A stretch of DNA of 64,000 bases from Actinomycetospora callitridis (GCF_028737265.1 NZ_JAQZAK010000012.1:119997-183996); one strand, 5' to 3'; numbered from the stretch's first letter, positions 8,915-17,932 are shown. Numbers and translations are program-made. Notes: generated by a model not told the origin, from the sequence alone.

Positions 8915-10245
8915 GCCGGCCCGCACGCCCGGCTGCGCAGGGCGAGCTCGTGCACCACCAGGCCGAGCAGGTAGAGGCCGGCGGCGAGCGCCAGCAGGAG
9001 CGGCGAGCGGCCACTCGGCGGGGCGAGGAACGCGGCGCCGGCGACGGCGGCGACGTAGGTGACGTTGAACGTGGTGTCCGACAGCGAGAACACCCGCCCG
9101 CGCACCGCGTCGCCCACCTCCGTCTGCACCGCGGCGTCGGAGCACAGCTTGATCGCCTGGCCCACGAGCCCGAGCACGAACGACCCGCCGAGGATCGTCG
9201 GCAGCGTCATCGGCAGGCCGAGCGAGAGCAGGGCTACCGCGGCGAGCACGAGCATGATCCGCACGGTGCCGGTGCGCCCCACCCGCCCGGTGAGCCACGG
9301 CGTCACCACCGCGGCGACGCCGAGACCGGCGGCCGCGGCCACCACCACCTCGCCCAGGCCGGCGATCCCGGCCTTCAACGGCCCGACGTCGGTGAGCGAG
9401 TTGCGCATGAGCAGCAGCACCACGAGCGTCGTGACACCGAACGCGAGGCGGTGCGCAGCGACCGCGCAGAACGCGGCGACGACGCCGGGGGCCTCACGGG
9501 CGGCCCGGGCGCCGTCGGCGAGCCCCGAGGCCACCGCGCGCAGGGCCTGCGCGGCCTCGCGGCGCTCGTCGGGACCCAGCGAGCCGCGGGCGATCGTCGT
9601 CGCCACCACGACGATGACCACCGACCCGATGCCCGCGACCATCGTCGTCCACGCGGCGTCGACGTCCGCCGGGCCGAGGAGCCCGCGCAGGCCGATGGCG
9701 CAGCCGGCGCCGATCGCGGCGGCGACCGCCCCGGACGTCGTGACCAGGGAGTTCGCGCCGACGAGGTGCTCGGAGGACACGACGTGGGGCAGCGCGGCGG
9801 AGAGCCCGGCCTGGATGAAGCGGCTCACCCCGATCGTCGCCAGCGCGCCGAGGTAGAGGGGTGGGCCGGTGATCCCGGCGAGCACGACGCCGGCGGTGGC
9901 GAGCGTCAGCACGCCGCGCAGGGCGCCCGCGACCACGAGGACGCGCCGCCGGTCCCAGCGGTCGAGCAGGGCGCCGGCGAACGGGCCGATCAGGGAGTAC
10001 GGGAGCAGGACCGTCGCCAGGCCGAGGGCGACCATGACCGGGTCGGCCTCGCGCTCGGGGCTGAACAGCACCAGCCCGCCCAGCGCGGCCTGGAACACGC
10101 CGTCGCCCCACTGGGCGGCCAGCCGGACCGTCAGCAGGCGGCCGAATCCGGGGTGCAGGAGCAGCTCGCGGAGGCGTCCGGTGCGTCCCGTGGCCGGCGA
10201 CGCGCCCCCGACCGTGGTTGCGGTCGTATCGGACGCGACGGGCAC
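8779..10245 (-). CDS. MFS transporter
   Basis: A 488-residue membrane protein with about 12 hydrophobic helices and MFS-like loops (LLDRWDRRRVLV between the second and third helices, the typical GxLxDRxxRR pattern). Substrate cannot be told from sequence; it resembles the large group of drug or metabolite exporters. GTG 10245 was chosen because the open frame upstream is antisense to the YqgE gene and unlike a transporter. The last 45 residues, after the final helix, are Ser/Thr/Ala-rich and lie antisense to the Asp-rich repeat gene, so the real extent of conservation probably ends near LRSRACG. Divergent from the YqgE gene. Confidence 0.88.
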   Translation of the reverse strand: MPVASDTTATTVGGASPATGRTGRLRELLLHPGFGRLLTVRLAAQWGDGVFQAALGGLVLFSPEREADPVMVALGLATVLLPYSLIGPFAGALLDRWDRRRVLVVAGALRGVLTLATAGVVLAGITGPPLYLGALATIGVSRFIQAGLSAALPHVVSSEHLVGANSLVTTSGAVAAAIGAGCAIGLRGLLGPADVDAAWTTMVAGIGSVVIVVVATTIARGSLGPDERREAAQALRAVASGLADGARAAREAPGVVAAFCAVAAHRLAFGVTTLVVLLLMRNSLTDVGPLKAGIAGLGEVVVAAAAGLGVAAVVTPWLTGRVGRTGTVRIMLVLAAVALLSLGLPMTLPTILGGSFVLGLVGQAIKLCSDAAVQTEVGDAVRGRVFSLSDTTFNVTYVAAVAGAAFLAPPSGRSPLLLALAAGLYLLGLVVHELALRSRACGPAQGGTQPAAPSATSVSTAPSASVSVSSTSQRAEGDPGSVDRADDR

Positions 10246-10440
10246 GGGCGCCCACGCTACGCGTCCGTTGGGTCCTGCCGCGTGGTGCTCCGGCGTCCGC
10301 CCGGCGCAGACCCCGGCGGCCGTTCCCCCGGTGCCCGCGACGCCGCTGTCACCCGTGTGTGACCGCGCGGTGACGCGCCCGGCACGCGTGCCGCCGAACA
10401 CCCCACCGTGCCTGCCGCCCGCCCTCCCGGCGGTGCGACG

Positions 10441-11040
10441 ATGGGCGTCGTGGCCAGTGGTGTGGAGGAACATCAGCAGGCCGAGGTCGAGGCGGGGACG
10501 CTCCTCGTCGCCGCGCCGACCCTGACGGACCCCAACTTCGCGCGGTCGGTCGTGTTCGTGATCGACCACCGGCCCGCCGGCACCCTCGGCGTCGTGCTCA
10601 ACCGCCCCAGCGAGGTCTCGGTGGCCGACGTCCTGCCCACGTGGGGCCCGCACACCTCGACGCCGCACGCCGTGTTCGTCGGCGGCCCGGTCGAGCAGCG
10701 CACGGCCCTGTGCCTCGCGGCCCTGCGCGCCGGCGAGGACCCGGCGCGCACCGGCGGCGTGGTCGGCGTCCGCGGCCCCGTGGCGCTCGTGGACCTCGAC
10801 GGCGACCCCGACGACCTCGCCCCCCGCGTCCGGGGCCTGCGCGTGTTCGCGGGCTACTCGGGCTGGGACCGGGGCCAGCTCGCCGGCGAGATCGGGCGCG
10901 GCGACTGGTACGTCGTCCCCGCCCTGCCCGACGACGTCCTGGCCCCGCCCGGCTACGACCTCTGGGGTGGCGTCCTGCGCCGCCAGGGCGTCCCCCTCGC
11001 CCTCCTCGCCACCCACCTCGCCGAGCCCCGGCGGAACTAG
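10441..11040 (+). CDS. YqgE/AlgH family protein
   Basis: A 199-residue UPF0301 (YqgE/AlgH) protein. Family hallmarks are GTLLVAAPTLTDPNFARSVV at the N-terminus, the HRPAGTLGVVLNRPS segment, VFVGGPVEQ and RVFAGYSGWDRGQLAGEI. Function of the family is unsettled; in pseudomonads AlgH has been linked to alginate regulation but that does not transfer here. Start is ATG 10441; GTG 10450 is an alternative and neither has a strong ribosome site. Adjacent genes give no functional hint. Confidence 0.92.
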   Translation: MGVVASGVEEHQQAEVEAGTLLVAAPTLTDPNFARSVVFVIDHRPAGTLGVVLNRPSEVSVADVLPTWGPHTSTPHAVFVGGPVEQRTALCLAALRAGEDPARTGGVVGVRGPVALVDLDGDPDDLAPRVRGLRVFAGYSGWDRGQLAGEIGRGDWYVVPALPDDVLAPPGYDLWGGVLRRQGVPLALLATHLAEPRRN

Positions 11041-11140
11041 TCCCCGGAAGCAACGAACGCGCTGTTCGCTGCTTCTACGCGCGCGAACTCCCCGTTCGCT
11101 CGCCGCGCCGGGGCCGCCGACCGCGCCTAGCGTCAGGGCT

Positions 11141-11629
11141 GTGCGACGTGTCGAGCCAGGTCCGGGGCAGGAATCGGTGTGGGACTACCCCCGCCCGCCG
11201 CGGGCCGAGGCGGTGCGCCGGCGCGCGATCGTGACCCACGGCGGCACGGTCGTCGCCGACACCGACGACGTGGTCCGCGTGCTCGAGACCAGCCACCCAC
11301 CGACCTGGTACCTGCCGCGCACCGCGTTCACCGAGGGCGTCCTGCGTCCCGCCCAGCGACGGACGGTGTGCGAGTGGAAGGGCACGGCGCGCTACGTCGA
11401 CATCGTCGTGCCCGGCGTGGAGCCGCTGCGCGACGTCGGTTGGTGGTACCCGGAGGACGCCGTCTACCCCGTGCTCGCCGACCGCGTCGCGCTCTACCCC
11501 GCGCCGTTCGACGAGATCACCCTCGACGGCGAGCGCGTCGAGCCCCAGCCCGGCGGGTTCTACGGCGGATGGATCACCGCGGACGTCGTCGGCCCCTTCA
11601 AGGGCAGCCCGGGCACCTGGGGCTGGTGA
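11141..11629 (+). CDS. DUF427 domain protein
   Basis: A 162-residue DUF427 protein. Signature segments are ESVWDYPRPPRAE at the N-terminus, LETSHPPTWYLPR, the CEWKGTARY motif, and PEDAVYPVLADRVALYPAPFD, which form the compact beta-tent fold known for the family. Molecular function is unknown. GTG 11141 was chosen because the family usually begins a few residues before the ESVWDYP segment. Stop is one base from the convergent SdpI-like gene, so the two 3' ends meet with no room for a separate terminator. Confidence 0.9.
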   Translation: MRRVEPGPGQESVWDYPRPPRAEAVRRRAIVTHGGTVVADTDDVVRVLETSHPPTWYLPRTAFTEGVLRPAQRRTVCEWKGTARYVDIVVPGVEPLRDVGWWYPEDAVYPVLADRVALYPAPFDEITLDGERVEPQPGGFYGGWITADVVGPFKGSPGTWGW

Positions 11630-11630
11630 G

Positions 11631-12101
11631 TCAGGCCTGTGTCCGGTCGCGCGGGCAGATCGCGCACGAGCCGCCGCACACCCCGGCGGCGGGTGCGCAG
11701 TCCGGCTCAGCCGGCTCGGGCGGCATGCACGACGTCGGCGGCAGGGCGGCGAGGGCCTCGTGCTCGGCCTCCTCGGCGGCCGCGAAGCGCGCGCCCACGA
11801 TGCCGCCGGCCCCCAGCAGCCCGACGAGCCCGAGGCCGCCGAGCACCAGCATCGTCACGCCCGCGACCGTCGTCGCCGACAGCAGCGCCGCGCCGGCCCC
11901 CGCGAGCCCGACCAGGCCCGCGCCGACGAACGCCGGCGCGGCGGCACGGTTCGCGCGGCGGAAGGCGTCGACGCTGCCCATGGTCCACAGCGTCCGCACC
12001 CCGAGCACGCGGTTGCGGGGCAGCCGGTGGACGAGGGCGAGCGCGCCGGCGCCGCCCACGACGAGCGCCGCGAGGGTCAGGACCAGGGCCGGGACGATCA
12101 C
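11631..12101 (-). CDS. SdpI family membrane protein with Cys-rich tail
   Basis: A 156-residue membrane protein with three or four hydrophobic helices and the SdpI signature NRVLGVRTLWTMGS followed by FRRANR. SdpI of Bacillus protects cells from the toxin SdpC, but actinobacterial members have no proven role. The last 30 residues are unusual: they contain five cysteines (CMPPEPAEPDC and GVCGGSCAICP), which could bind a metal or form disulfides. GTG 12101 is the start. The gene is convergent with DUF427 and divergent from leuS. Confidence 0.85.
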   Translation of the reverse strand: MIVPALVLTLAALVVGGAGALALVHRLPRNRVLGVRTLWTMGSVDAFRRANRAAAPAFVGAGLVGLAGAGAALLSATTVAGVTMLVLGGLGLVGLLGAGGIVGARFAAAEEAEHEALAALPPTSCMPPEPAEPDCAPAAGVCGGSCAICPRDRTQA

Positions 12102-12253
12102 ACCCCCAGAGTAGGCTCGATGTGGTCCTCGCGGGATCCGCGGTGCCCCCCTTGCCGGGGCGTGGCCCCGGGTCGACGGCGGATGCCGTGGCAGGTGCCG
12201 ACCGGCCGCATCCGGAGGGCGAGGACCGCCGGTCGAGACCAGGAGGAACCCCC

Positions 12254-15157
12254 GTGACCGCCGAGCCCGAGGTGGCGCCGGACGTGCGACCCGACGCCGA
12301 GAGTGCCTCCGGTGTGCCGCCCCACCGCTACACCGCCGCGCTCGCCGGAGCGATCGAGCGTCGCTGGCAGGACCGCTGGGAGGCCGCGGACACGTTCGCC
12401 GTGCCGAACCCGCCCCCCGCGCCGGCCGGCGAGAAGTTCTACCTGATGGACATGTTCCCGTACCCCTCCGGCTCGGGCCTGCACGTCGGGCACCCGCTGG
12501 GGTTCATCGGGACCGACGTCCTCGGCCGCTACCTGCGCATGACCGGTCGCACGGTGCTGCACACGATGGGCTTCGACGCGTTCGGCCTGCCGGCCGAGCA
12601 GTACGCGGTGCAGACGGGCACGCACCCGCGCACGACGACCGAGGCGAACATCGCGCGCTACCGCCAGCAGATCCGCCAGCTCGGTCTCGCGCACGACCAG
12701 CACCGTTCGGTGTCCACCACGGACATCGACTTCTACCGGTGGACGCAGTGGATCTTCCTGCAGATCCACGGCGCCTGGTACGACGCCGAGGCCGACCGCG
12801 CGCGCCCGATCACGGAGCTCGAGGAGGAGCTGGCGGCGGGCATCCGCGCGCTGCCCGACGGCCGCGACTGGGCGACGCTGTCGCGTCCCGAGCAGGACCG
12901 CGTCCTCGACGACCATCGCCTCGCCTACCTCGCCGACGCCCCGGTCAACTGGTGCCCGGCGCTGGGCACGGTGCTCTCCAACGAGGAGGTCACCGCCGAC
13001 GGGCGCTCCGAGCGCGGCAACTTCCCCGTCTTCCGGCGCAACCTGCGCCAGTGGATGATGCGGATCACCTCCTACGCCGACCGCCTGGCCGACGACCTCG
13101 ACGGCATCGACTGGCCGGACTCGGTCAAGGCGATGCAGCGCAACTGGATCGGGCGCTCGCAGGGCGCGCAGGTGCGCTTCGCGTCGGACGCCGGCGACAT
13201 CGAGGTCTTCACCACCCGCCCGGACACCCTGTTCGGCGCCACGTACCTCGTGCTGGCCCCCGAGCACCCGATGGTCGACGCGCTGGTCCCGGCCGCCTGG
13301 CCGTCGCCGCCCACCGGCGAGGAGCTCGACGGGCGCTGGACCGGCGGCGCCGACACCCCGGCCGACGCGGTCGCGCAGTACCGCAGCGTCGTCGCGTCGC
13401 GCTCGGACCTCGAGCGCCAGGAGGCCCGCGACAAGACCGGTGTCTTCGCCGGGGCGTGGGCCACCAACCCGGTCAACGGCGAGGCGCTGCCCGTCTTCGT
13501 CGCCGACTACGTCCTCATGGGCTACGGCACCGGCGCGATCATGGCCGTGCCGGGCCAGGACCAGCGCGACTGGGACTTCGCGACCGTCTTCGGCCTGCCG
13601 ATCCGCCGGACCGTGCAGCCGCCGGAGGACTTCGACGGCGAGGCCTACGTCGGCGCGGGCGTGGCCATCAACTCCGCGAACGACGAGGTCAGCCTCAACG
13701 GCCTGGACGTCGACGCGGCCAAGACGGCGATCGTCGCGTGGCTGGCCGCCCGCGGGGCCGGCGAGTCGGTGGTGCAGTACAAGCTGCGCGACTGGCTGTT
13801 CTCCCGCCAGCGCTACTGGGGCGAGCCGTTTCCGGTCGCTTACGTCGCGGAGGGCGAGACCGACGGCGGGCCCTCGATCCCGCGCGCGCTGCCCGACGCC
13901 GACCTGCCCGTCCTGCTGCCCGACGTCGAGGACTACTCACCGAAGTCGTTCGCGCCGGACGACCGGGACTCCTCGCCGGAGTCCCCGCTGGCCCGCGCCA
14001 CCGAGTGGGTCGCGTTCGAGGCCGACCTCGCCTCGGACCCCGAGCACGGCTGGACCGAGTACCTGCGCGAAACCAACACGATGCCGCAGTGGGCCGGCTC
14101 CTGCTGGTACTACCTGCGCTACCTCGACCCGCACAACACCGAGCGCTTCGTCGATCCCGACGTCGAGCGCTACTGGCTGGGTCCGCAGGGGCCGGGCGAC
14201 CCGGGCGGCGTCGACCTCTACGTCGGCGGCGTCGAGCACGCGGTGCTGCACCTGCTCTACGCGCGCTTCTGGCACAAGGTGCTCTTCGACCTCGGCCACG
14301 TCTCGTCCTCGGAGCCCTTCCGGCGCCTGTTCAACCAGGGCTACGTCCAGGCCTGGGCCTACACCGACGCGCGCGGCGTCTACGTGCCGGCCGAGGAGGT
14401 GGCGGGTGACGCGGCGTCCGGATTCACGTGGAACGGCGAGTCCGTGCGCCAGGAGTACGGGAAGATGGGCAAGTCGCTGCGGAACGTGGTGACCCCCGAC
14501 GAGATGTGCGACGCCTACGGCGCCGACACCTTCCGGCTCTACGAGATGTCCACCGGACCGATGGAGGCCTCGCGCCCCTGGTCGACCCGCGACGTCGTCG
14601 GCTCGCACCGCTTCCTGCAGCGGGTGTGGCGCCTGGTGATCGACGAGCAGACGGGCGACCTGCGCGTCGCCGACACCGAGCCCGACCGCGACACCCTCAC
14701 CGCGCTGCACCGCGCGATCGACGGCGTGCGCACCGACCTGCCCGCGATGCACTACAACACCGCGGTCGCGAAGCTCATCGAGCTGGCCAACCACCTGACG
14801 AAGACCTACCCGTCGGGCGGCACGCCCCGCTCGGTGCTCGAGCCGCTGGTGCTCATGCTCGCGCCGCTGTGCCCGCACCTGGCCGAGGAGCTGTGGTCGC
14901 GTCTCGGGCACCCGGACACGCTCGCGTTCGCGCCGTTCCCCGAGGCCGACCCGGCCCTGCTGGTCGAGGACTCGACCGAGTACCCGATCCAGGTCAACGG
15001 CAAGGTGCGCTCGCGCATCACCGTGCCCGCGGCGGCCGGCGAGGACGAGGTCCGCACCGCGGCCCTCGCCGACCCGAAAGTCGCCGAGCTGCTCGCGGGC
15101 GCCGAGCCGCGCAAGGTCATCGTCGTCCCCGGGCGCCTGGTGAACGTCGTCCGCTGA
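12254..15157 (+). CDS. leuS: Leucyl-tRNA synthetase
   Basis: A 967-residue class I synthetase that charges tRNA-Leu. The HIGH motif appears as HVGH after FPYPSGSGL, the KMSKS loop as KMGKSLRN near residue 739, and the CP1 editing domain lies between, with TTRPDTLFGATY and GYGTGAIMAVP followed by DQRDWDFA. The NGKVRSRI segment near the C-terminus matches the LeuRS C-terminal domain. Start is GTG 12254, preceded by AGGAGGA 7 nt upstream; a much longer open frame upstream is antisense to the SdpI gene and was rejected. Single-gene unit ending in hairpins shared with the convergent inositol synthase. Confidence 0.97.
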   Translation: MTAEPEVAPDVRPDAESASGVPPHRYTAALAGAIERRWQDRWEAADTFAVPNPPPAPAGEKFYLMDMFPYPSGSGLHVGHPLGFIGTDVLGRYLRMTGRTVLHTMGFDAFGLPAEQYAVQTGTHPRTTTEANIARYRQQIRQLGLAHDQHRSVSTTDIDFYRWTQWIFLQIHGAWYDAEADRARPITELEEELAAGIRALPDGRDWATLSRPEQDRVLDDHRLAYLADAPVNWCPALGTVLSNEEVTADGRSERGNFPVFRRNLRQWMMRITSYADRLADDLDGIDWPDSVKAMQRNWIGRSQGAQVRFASDAGDIEVFTTRPDTLFGATYLVLAPEHPMVDALVPAAWPSPPTGEELDGRWTGGADTPADAVAQYRSVVASRSDLERQEARDKTGVFAGAWATNPVNGEALPVFVADYVLMGYGTGAIMAVPGQDQRDWDFATVFGLPIRRTVQPPEDFDGEAYVGAGVAINSANDEVSLNGLDVDAAKTAIVAWLAARGAGESVVQYKLRDWLFSRQRYWGEPFPVAYVAEGETDGGPSIPRALPDADLPVLLPDVEDYSPKSFAPDDRDSSPESPLARATEWVAFEADLASDPEHGWTEYLRETNTMPQWAGSCWYYLRYLDPHNTERFVDPDVERYWLGPQGPGDPGGVDLYVGGVEHAVLHLLYARFWHKVLFDLGHVSSSEPFRRLFNQGYVQAWAYTDARGVYVPAEEVAGDAASGFTWNGESVRQEYGKMGKSLRNVVTPDEMCDAYGADTFRLYEMSTGPMEASRPWSTRDVVGSHRFLQRVWRLVIDEQTGDLRVADTEPDRDTLTALHRAIDGVRTDLPAMHYNTAVAKLIELANHLTKTYPSGGTPRSVLEPLVLMLAPLCPHLAEELWSRLGHPDTLAFAPFPEADPALLVEDSTEYPIQVNGKVRSRITVPAAAGEDEVRTAALADPKVAELLAGAEPRKVIVVPGRLVNVVR

Positions 15158-15183
15158 CGCCGGAGCGCGTCCGCGAGTTCCGC

Positions 15184-15229
15184 GCGAAGGCACCATCAGC
15201 CGGATGGAGCGGCGAGGGGTGCCCTTCGC
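15184..15229. repeat. Imperfect hairpin, GCGAAGG-type arms
   Basis: Inverted repeat 27 bp after the leuS stop: left arm GCGAAGGCACC (15184-15194), right arm GGTGCCCTTCGC (15218-15229), pairing with one bulged base around a 23-nt loop. It could terminate leuS transcription. Its arms are nearly the same as those of the perfect hairpin at 15405-15451. Confidence 0.75.
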
Positions 15230-15404
15230 TCTTCGGGGTCGCGCCCAGCGGGGCGTCGCCGTTTCGACCGATTCCTCGCCTGCGTCGACGGGTTCGTCGC
15301 CGGCGCGCTGGCGATCGAGATCCAGCGGCTGCTCCGGGAGGCACTCGCCCAGGCGCGCGCCCGCCCGCCTCCGGCCATCCGCCGCCGGTGATCACCACGA
15401 AACA

Positions 15405-15451
15405 GCGAAGGGCACCTCCCGCCGCTCTCTCCGGCTGGAGGTGCCCTTCGC
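15405..15451. terminator. Bidirectional terminator hairpin, leuS / ino1
   Basis: A perfect 15-bp stem, GCGAAGGGCACCTCC (15405-15419) with GGAGGTGCCCTTCGC (15437-15451), around a 17-nt loop. It lies 24 bp from the stop of the leftward inositol synthase gene and downstream of leuS, so it can serve either strand. There is no U-run, as is normal in high-GC actinobacteria. Confidence 0.8.
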
Positions 15452-15474
15452 GCGAAAACCAGGCCCGCGTGCGG

Positions 15475-16551
15475 TCAGCTGTCCTCGCCGCGGATGAACG
15501 ACTCGACGCGGTCGTAGGCGATCGAGTCGCGGTACTGCTCGGGCGGGGACTTCATGAAGTACGACGACGCGCCGAGCAGCGGGCCACCGATACCGCGGTC
15601 CATCGCGATCTTCGCGGCGCGGACGGCGTCGATGATGATGCCCGCGGAGTTCGGGGAGTCCCAGACCTCGAGCTTGTACTCGAGCGACAGCGGGACGTCG
15701 CCGAACGCGCGGCCCTCGAGGCGCACGTAGGCCCACTTGCGGTCGTCGAGCCACGGCACGTGGTCCGACGGGCCGATGTGGACGTTGCCCTTGCCCATCT
15801 CGCGGTCCACCTGCGAGGTCACCGACTGGGTCTTGGACGTCTTCTTCGACTCCAGGCGCTCGCGCTCGAGCATGTTCTGGAAGTCCATGTTGCCGCCGAC
15901 GTTGAGCTGCATCGTGCGGTCGAGCTGCACGCCGCGGTCCTCGAAGAGCTTGGCGAGCACGCGGTGGGTGATCGTCGCGCCGACCTGCGACTTGATGTCG
16001 TCGCCGACGATCGGCACGCCGGCCGCGGTGAACTTGGCCGCCCACTCGGGGTCGGAGGCGATGAACACCGGCAGGGCGTTGACGAAGGCGACGCCCGCGT
16101 CGATGGCGCACTGCGCGTAGAACTTGTCGGCGTCCTCGCTGCCCACCGGCAGGTAGGACACGAGCACGTCGGCGCGGGCCTCGCGCAGGGCGGCGACGAC
16201 GTCGACGGGGTCGCCGTCGGCCTCGGTGATGATCTCGCGGTAGTACTTCCCGAGACCGTCGAGGGTGTGGCCGCGCTGGACCGTCACGCCGGTCGGCGGG
16301 ACGTCCGCGATCTTGATGGTGTTGTTCTCGGACGCGGAGATCGCGTCGGCGAGGTCCTGGCCGACCTTCTTGGCGTCCACGTCGAACGCGGCGACGAACT
16401 CGAGGTCGCCCACGTGGTAGCCGCCGAAGTCGACGTGCATGAGGCCCGGCACGCGCGCGGCCGGGTCGGCGTCGGCGTAGTACTGCACGCCCTGTACGAG
16501 TGAAGAGGCGCAGTTCCCCACGCCCACGATCGCCACTCGGACCGAACCCAT
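15475..16551 (-). CDS. ino1: Inositol-3-phosphate synthase
   Basis: A 358-residue, NAD-dependent myo-inositol-1-phosphate synthase that converts glucose 6-phosphate to inositol 3-phosphate, the first step toward phosphatidylinositol and mycothiol. The NAD-binding glycine loop is VAIVGVGNCASSL at the N-terminus. Other family segments are GDDIKSQVGATITHR, the QLNVGGNMDFQNM motif and RLESKKTSKTQ with the active-site lysines. Length and sequence match the short actinobacterial type (M. tuberculosis Rv0046c). ATG 16551 is the start. The PadR-type regulator gene ends 55 bp upstream on the same strand, so both may be one transcript. Confidence 0.96.
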   Translation of the reverse strand: MGSVRVAIVGVGNCASSLVQGVQYYADADPAARVPGLMHVDFGGYHVGDLEFVAAFDVDAKKVGQDLADAISASENNTIKIADVPPTGVTVQRGHTLDGLGKYYREIITEADGDPVDVVAALREARADVLVSYLPVGSEDADKFYAQCAIDAGVAFVNALPVFIASDPEWAAKFTAAGVPIVGDDIKSQVGATITHRVLAKLFEDRGVQLDRTMQLNVGGNMDFQNMLERERLESKKTSKTQSVTSQVDREMGKGNVHIGPSDHVPWLDDRKWAYVRLEGRAFGDVPLSLEYKLEVWDSPNSAGIIIDAVRAAKIAMDRGIGGPLLGASSYFMKSPPEQYRDSIAYDRVESFIRGEDS

Positions 16552-16605
16552 GGCAGTTCTCCTCTTGTCTCTTCCTCGGTGACAGGTGTCGGACGGACCT
16601 GGGGC

Positions 16606-17313
16606 TCAGGCGTCGCGGGGTGACGGCGGACGGGTGCCGCCGTCGTCGGGGCTGGAGTCGGGCCCGGGATCGGGGCCGGTATCGGGGCCGGTATCGGGGG
16701 AGCCGGGGGGCCGTGTGTCGGCCACCGGTTCCGCGGCCTGCTCGGCGGCGATGAGCTCGTTGAGCCACCGGACCTCGCGCTCGGTGGATTCCAGGCCGAT
16801 GCGGTGGAGCTCGCGGGTGTAGTGGTCGATCTGCTCGCCCGCGCGGCCCAGGGTCGACCGCAGGCCCTCACGGCGCTCCTCCACGCGACGGCGCCGTCCC
16901 TCGAGGATGCGCATCCGCACCTCGACCGGCGTCCGCGAGAAGAAGGCCAGGTGGACGCCGAAGCTCTCGTCGTCCCAGGTCTGCGGGCCGGCGTCGCCGA
17001 GGAGCTCCTCGAACCGGTCCTTGCCCTCGGCGGTGAGCTCGAACGTCCGGCGGCCGCGTCGCCCCCACGAGCCCCGCGAGGCCGGCCGCGACCGGGCGGA
17101 CCCGGCCGGCTCGCCCTCGTCGGCGGTGTCGTCCGGGGGCGGCTCGTCGGTCTCGGCGATCAGGCCGGCACGTTGGAGCCGGCGCAGGGTCGGGTAGAGC
17201 GACCCCCAGGAGAAGGCGCGGAAGGTCCCGAGGCGGGCGTGCAGCTGCTTGCGCAGCTGGTAGCCGTGCATCGGCGACTCGTGGAGCAGGCCGAGCACCG
17301 CGAGCTCGAGCAC
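16606..17313 (-). CDS. PadR family transcriptional regulator
   Basis: A 235-residue PadR-type repressor. The winged helix is at the N-terminus: VLELAVLGLLHESPMHGYQL, then GTFRAFSWGSLYPTLRRLQ as the recognition helix region. A helical dimerisation domain follows (residues about 110-190), and the tail is Pro/Asp-rich with GPDTGPDPG repeats. Start GTG 17313 is chosen because a GAGGGGG box lies 5 nt upstream and because PadR proteins usually begin at this LEL; GTG 17319 and GTG 17361 are also in frame. The equivalent Rv0047c also sits beside ino1. A palindrome over the likely promoter suggests autoregulation; effector and targets are unknown. Confidence 0.9.
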   Translation of the reverse strand: MLELAVLGLLHESPMHGYQLRKQLHARLGTFRAFSWGSLYPTLRRLQRAGLIAETDEPPPDDTADEGEPAGSARSRPASRGSWGRRGRRTFELTAEGKDRFEELLGDAGPQTWDDESFGVHLAFFSRTPVEVRMRILEGRRRRVEERREGLRSTLGRAGEQIDHYTRELHRIGLESTEREVRWLNELIAAEQAAEPVADTRPPGSPDTGPDTGPDPGPDSSPDDGGTRPPSPRDA

Positions 17314-17371
17314 GGACACCCCCTCGGCCACCGGATCGCCCGCGGCGATCTCCGCGAGCACCGCCCGACCA

Positions 17372-17384
17372 TATCGGACCGATA
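17372..17384. promoter_or_regulatory. Palindrome upstream of the padR-type gene, likely operator
   Basis: TATCGG-A-CCGATA is a perfect 13-bp inverted repeat 59 bp upstream of the chosen PadR start. On the minus strand it is followed by TATGGT, a fair -10 hexamer. A regulator bound here would cover the promoter, so autoregulation by the PadR protein is a reasonable inference. Confidence 0.5.
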
Positions 17385-17486
17385 CATCAGGCGTCGGGCA
17401 TCCACGATCACGTCACACCCGCGCCGGGCGTCGGGACCTCGCCGGAGCAGGGGACGTCCGGTGCCGTGGTGGCTACGCTGGTCCCC

Positions 17487-17894
17487 GTGCCGGGAGTCCG
17501 TCAGGTGGTCGACTACGCGTTGCAGCGCCGTGCGCTCCTGGCCGACGTGTCGGCGGGCCGCGTGACCACCGCCGACGCCTGCGACGCGGGGGTCTACCTG
17601 CTCCAGGCCGCCTCGCACCACGGTCGCCCGACCACCCGGACCTGCCCGCTCTGCCGGCGCGATCCCCTCGTCGAGGTGCACTGGATCTTCGGGGAACGCC
17701 TCGGCGGGGCCGCAGGATCCGCCCGGTCTGCCGACGAGATCAGCCGGTTGGCGGATGCGATCAGCGAGTTCACCGTGCACGTCGTGGAGGTCTGCCGGTC
17801 GTGCCGGTGGAACCACCTCGTACAGTCATACGTCCTGGGAACCGACGACGCGTCGGGAGGGGGCCGCCGGCGGCGCCGGACCGCCTCGCCCTGA
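17487..17894 (+). CDS. DUF5318 family protein (possible zinc ribbon)
   Basis: A 135-residue DUF5318 protein, unknown function. Two CxxC pairs are seen, TCPLCRRDPLVEVHWIFGERLG and EVCRSCRWNHLVQSYVLG, which probably bind one zinc ion. The N-terminal helix QVVDYALQRRALLADVSAGR is also typical. GTG 17487 starts the family-like sequence. It is immediately upstream of the class A PBP gene, as in M. tuberculosis (Rv0049 before ponA1), 38 bp apart and probably co-transcribed, which hints at a link to cell-wall synthesis. Confidence 0.9.
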   Translation: MPGVRQVVDYALQRRALLADVSAGRVTTADACDAGVYLLQAASHHGRPTTRTCPLCRRDPLVEVHWIFGERLGGAAGSARSADEISRLADAISEFTVHVVEVCRSCRWNHLVQSYVLGTDDASGGGRRRRRTASP

Positions 17895-17932
17895 CGGTTC
17901 GGAGAGAACCACCCGGAACCGGGAGGCGATCG

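Larger units (their letters stand above)
15158..15474. other. Intergenic region between leuS and ino1
   Basis: This 317-bp gap between two convergent genes contains two hairpins with related arms, listed separately. The stretch between them, 15230-15404, keeps one frame open (about 15263-15390, ending RLLREALAQARARP and a TGA) that reads like a protein tail, but it has no start codon. It may be the remnant of a small gene. I see no RNA gene or promoter. Confidence 0.6.

Noticed and set aside
15263..15390. Short frame ending RLLREALAQARARPPPAIRRR
   Set aside because: Protein-like, but no start codon or ribosome site; kept only as a possible gene remnant.
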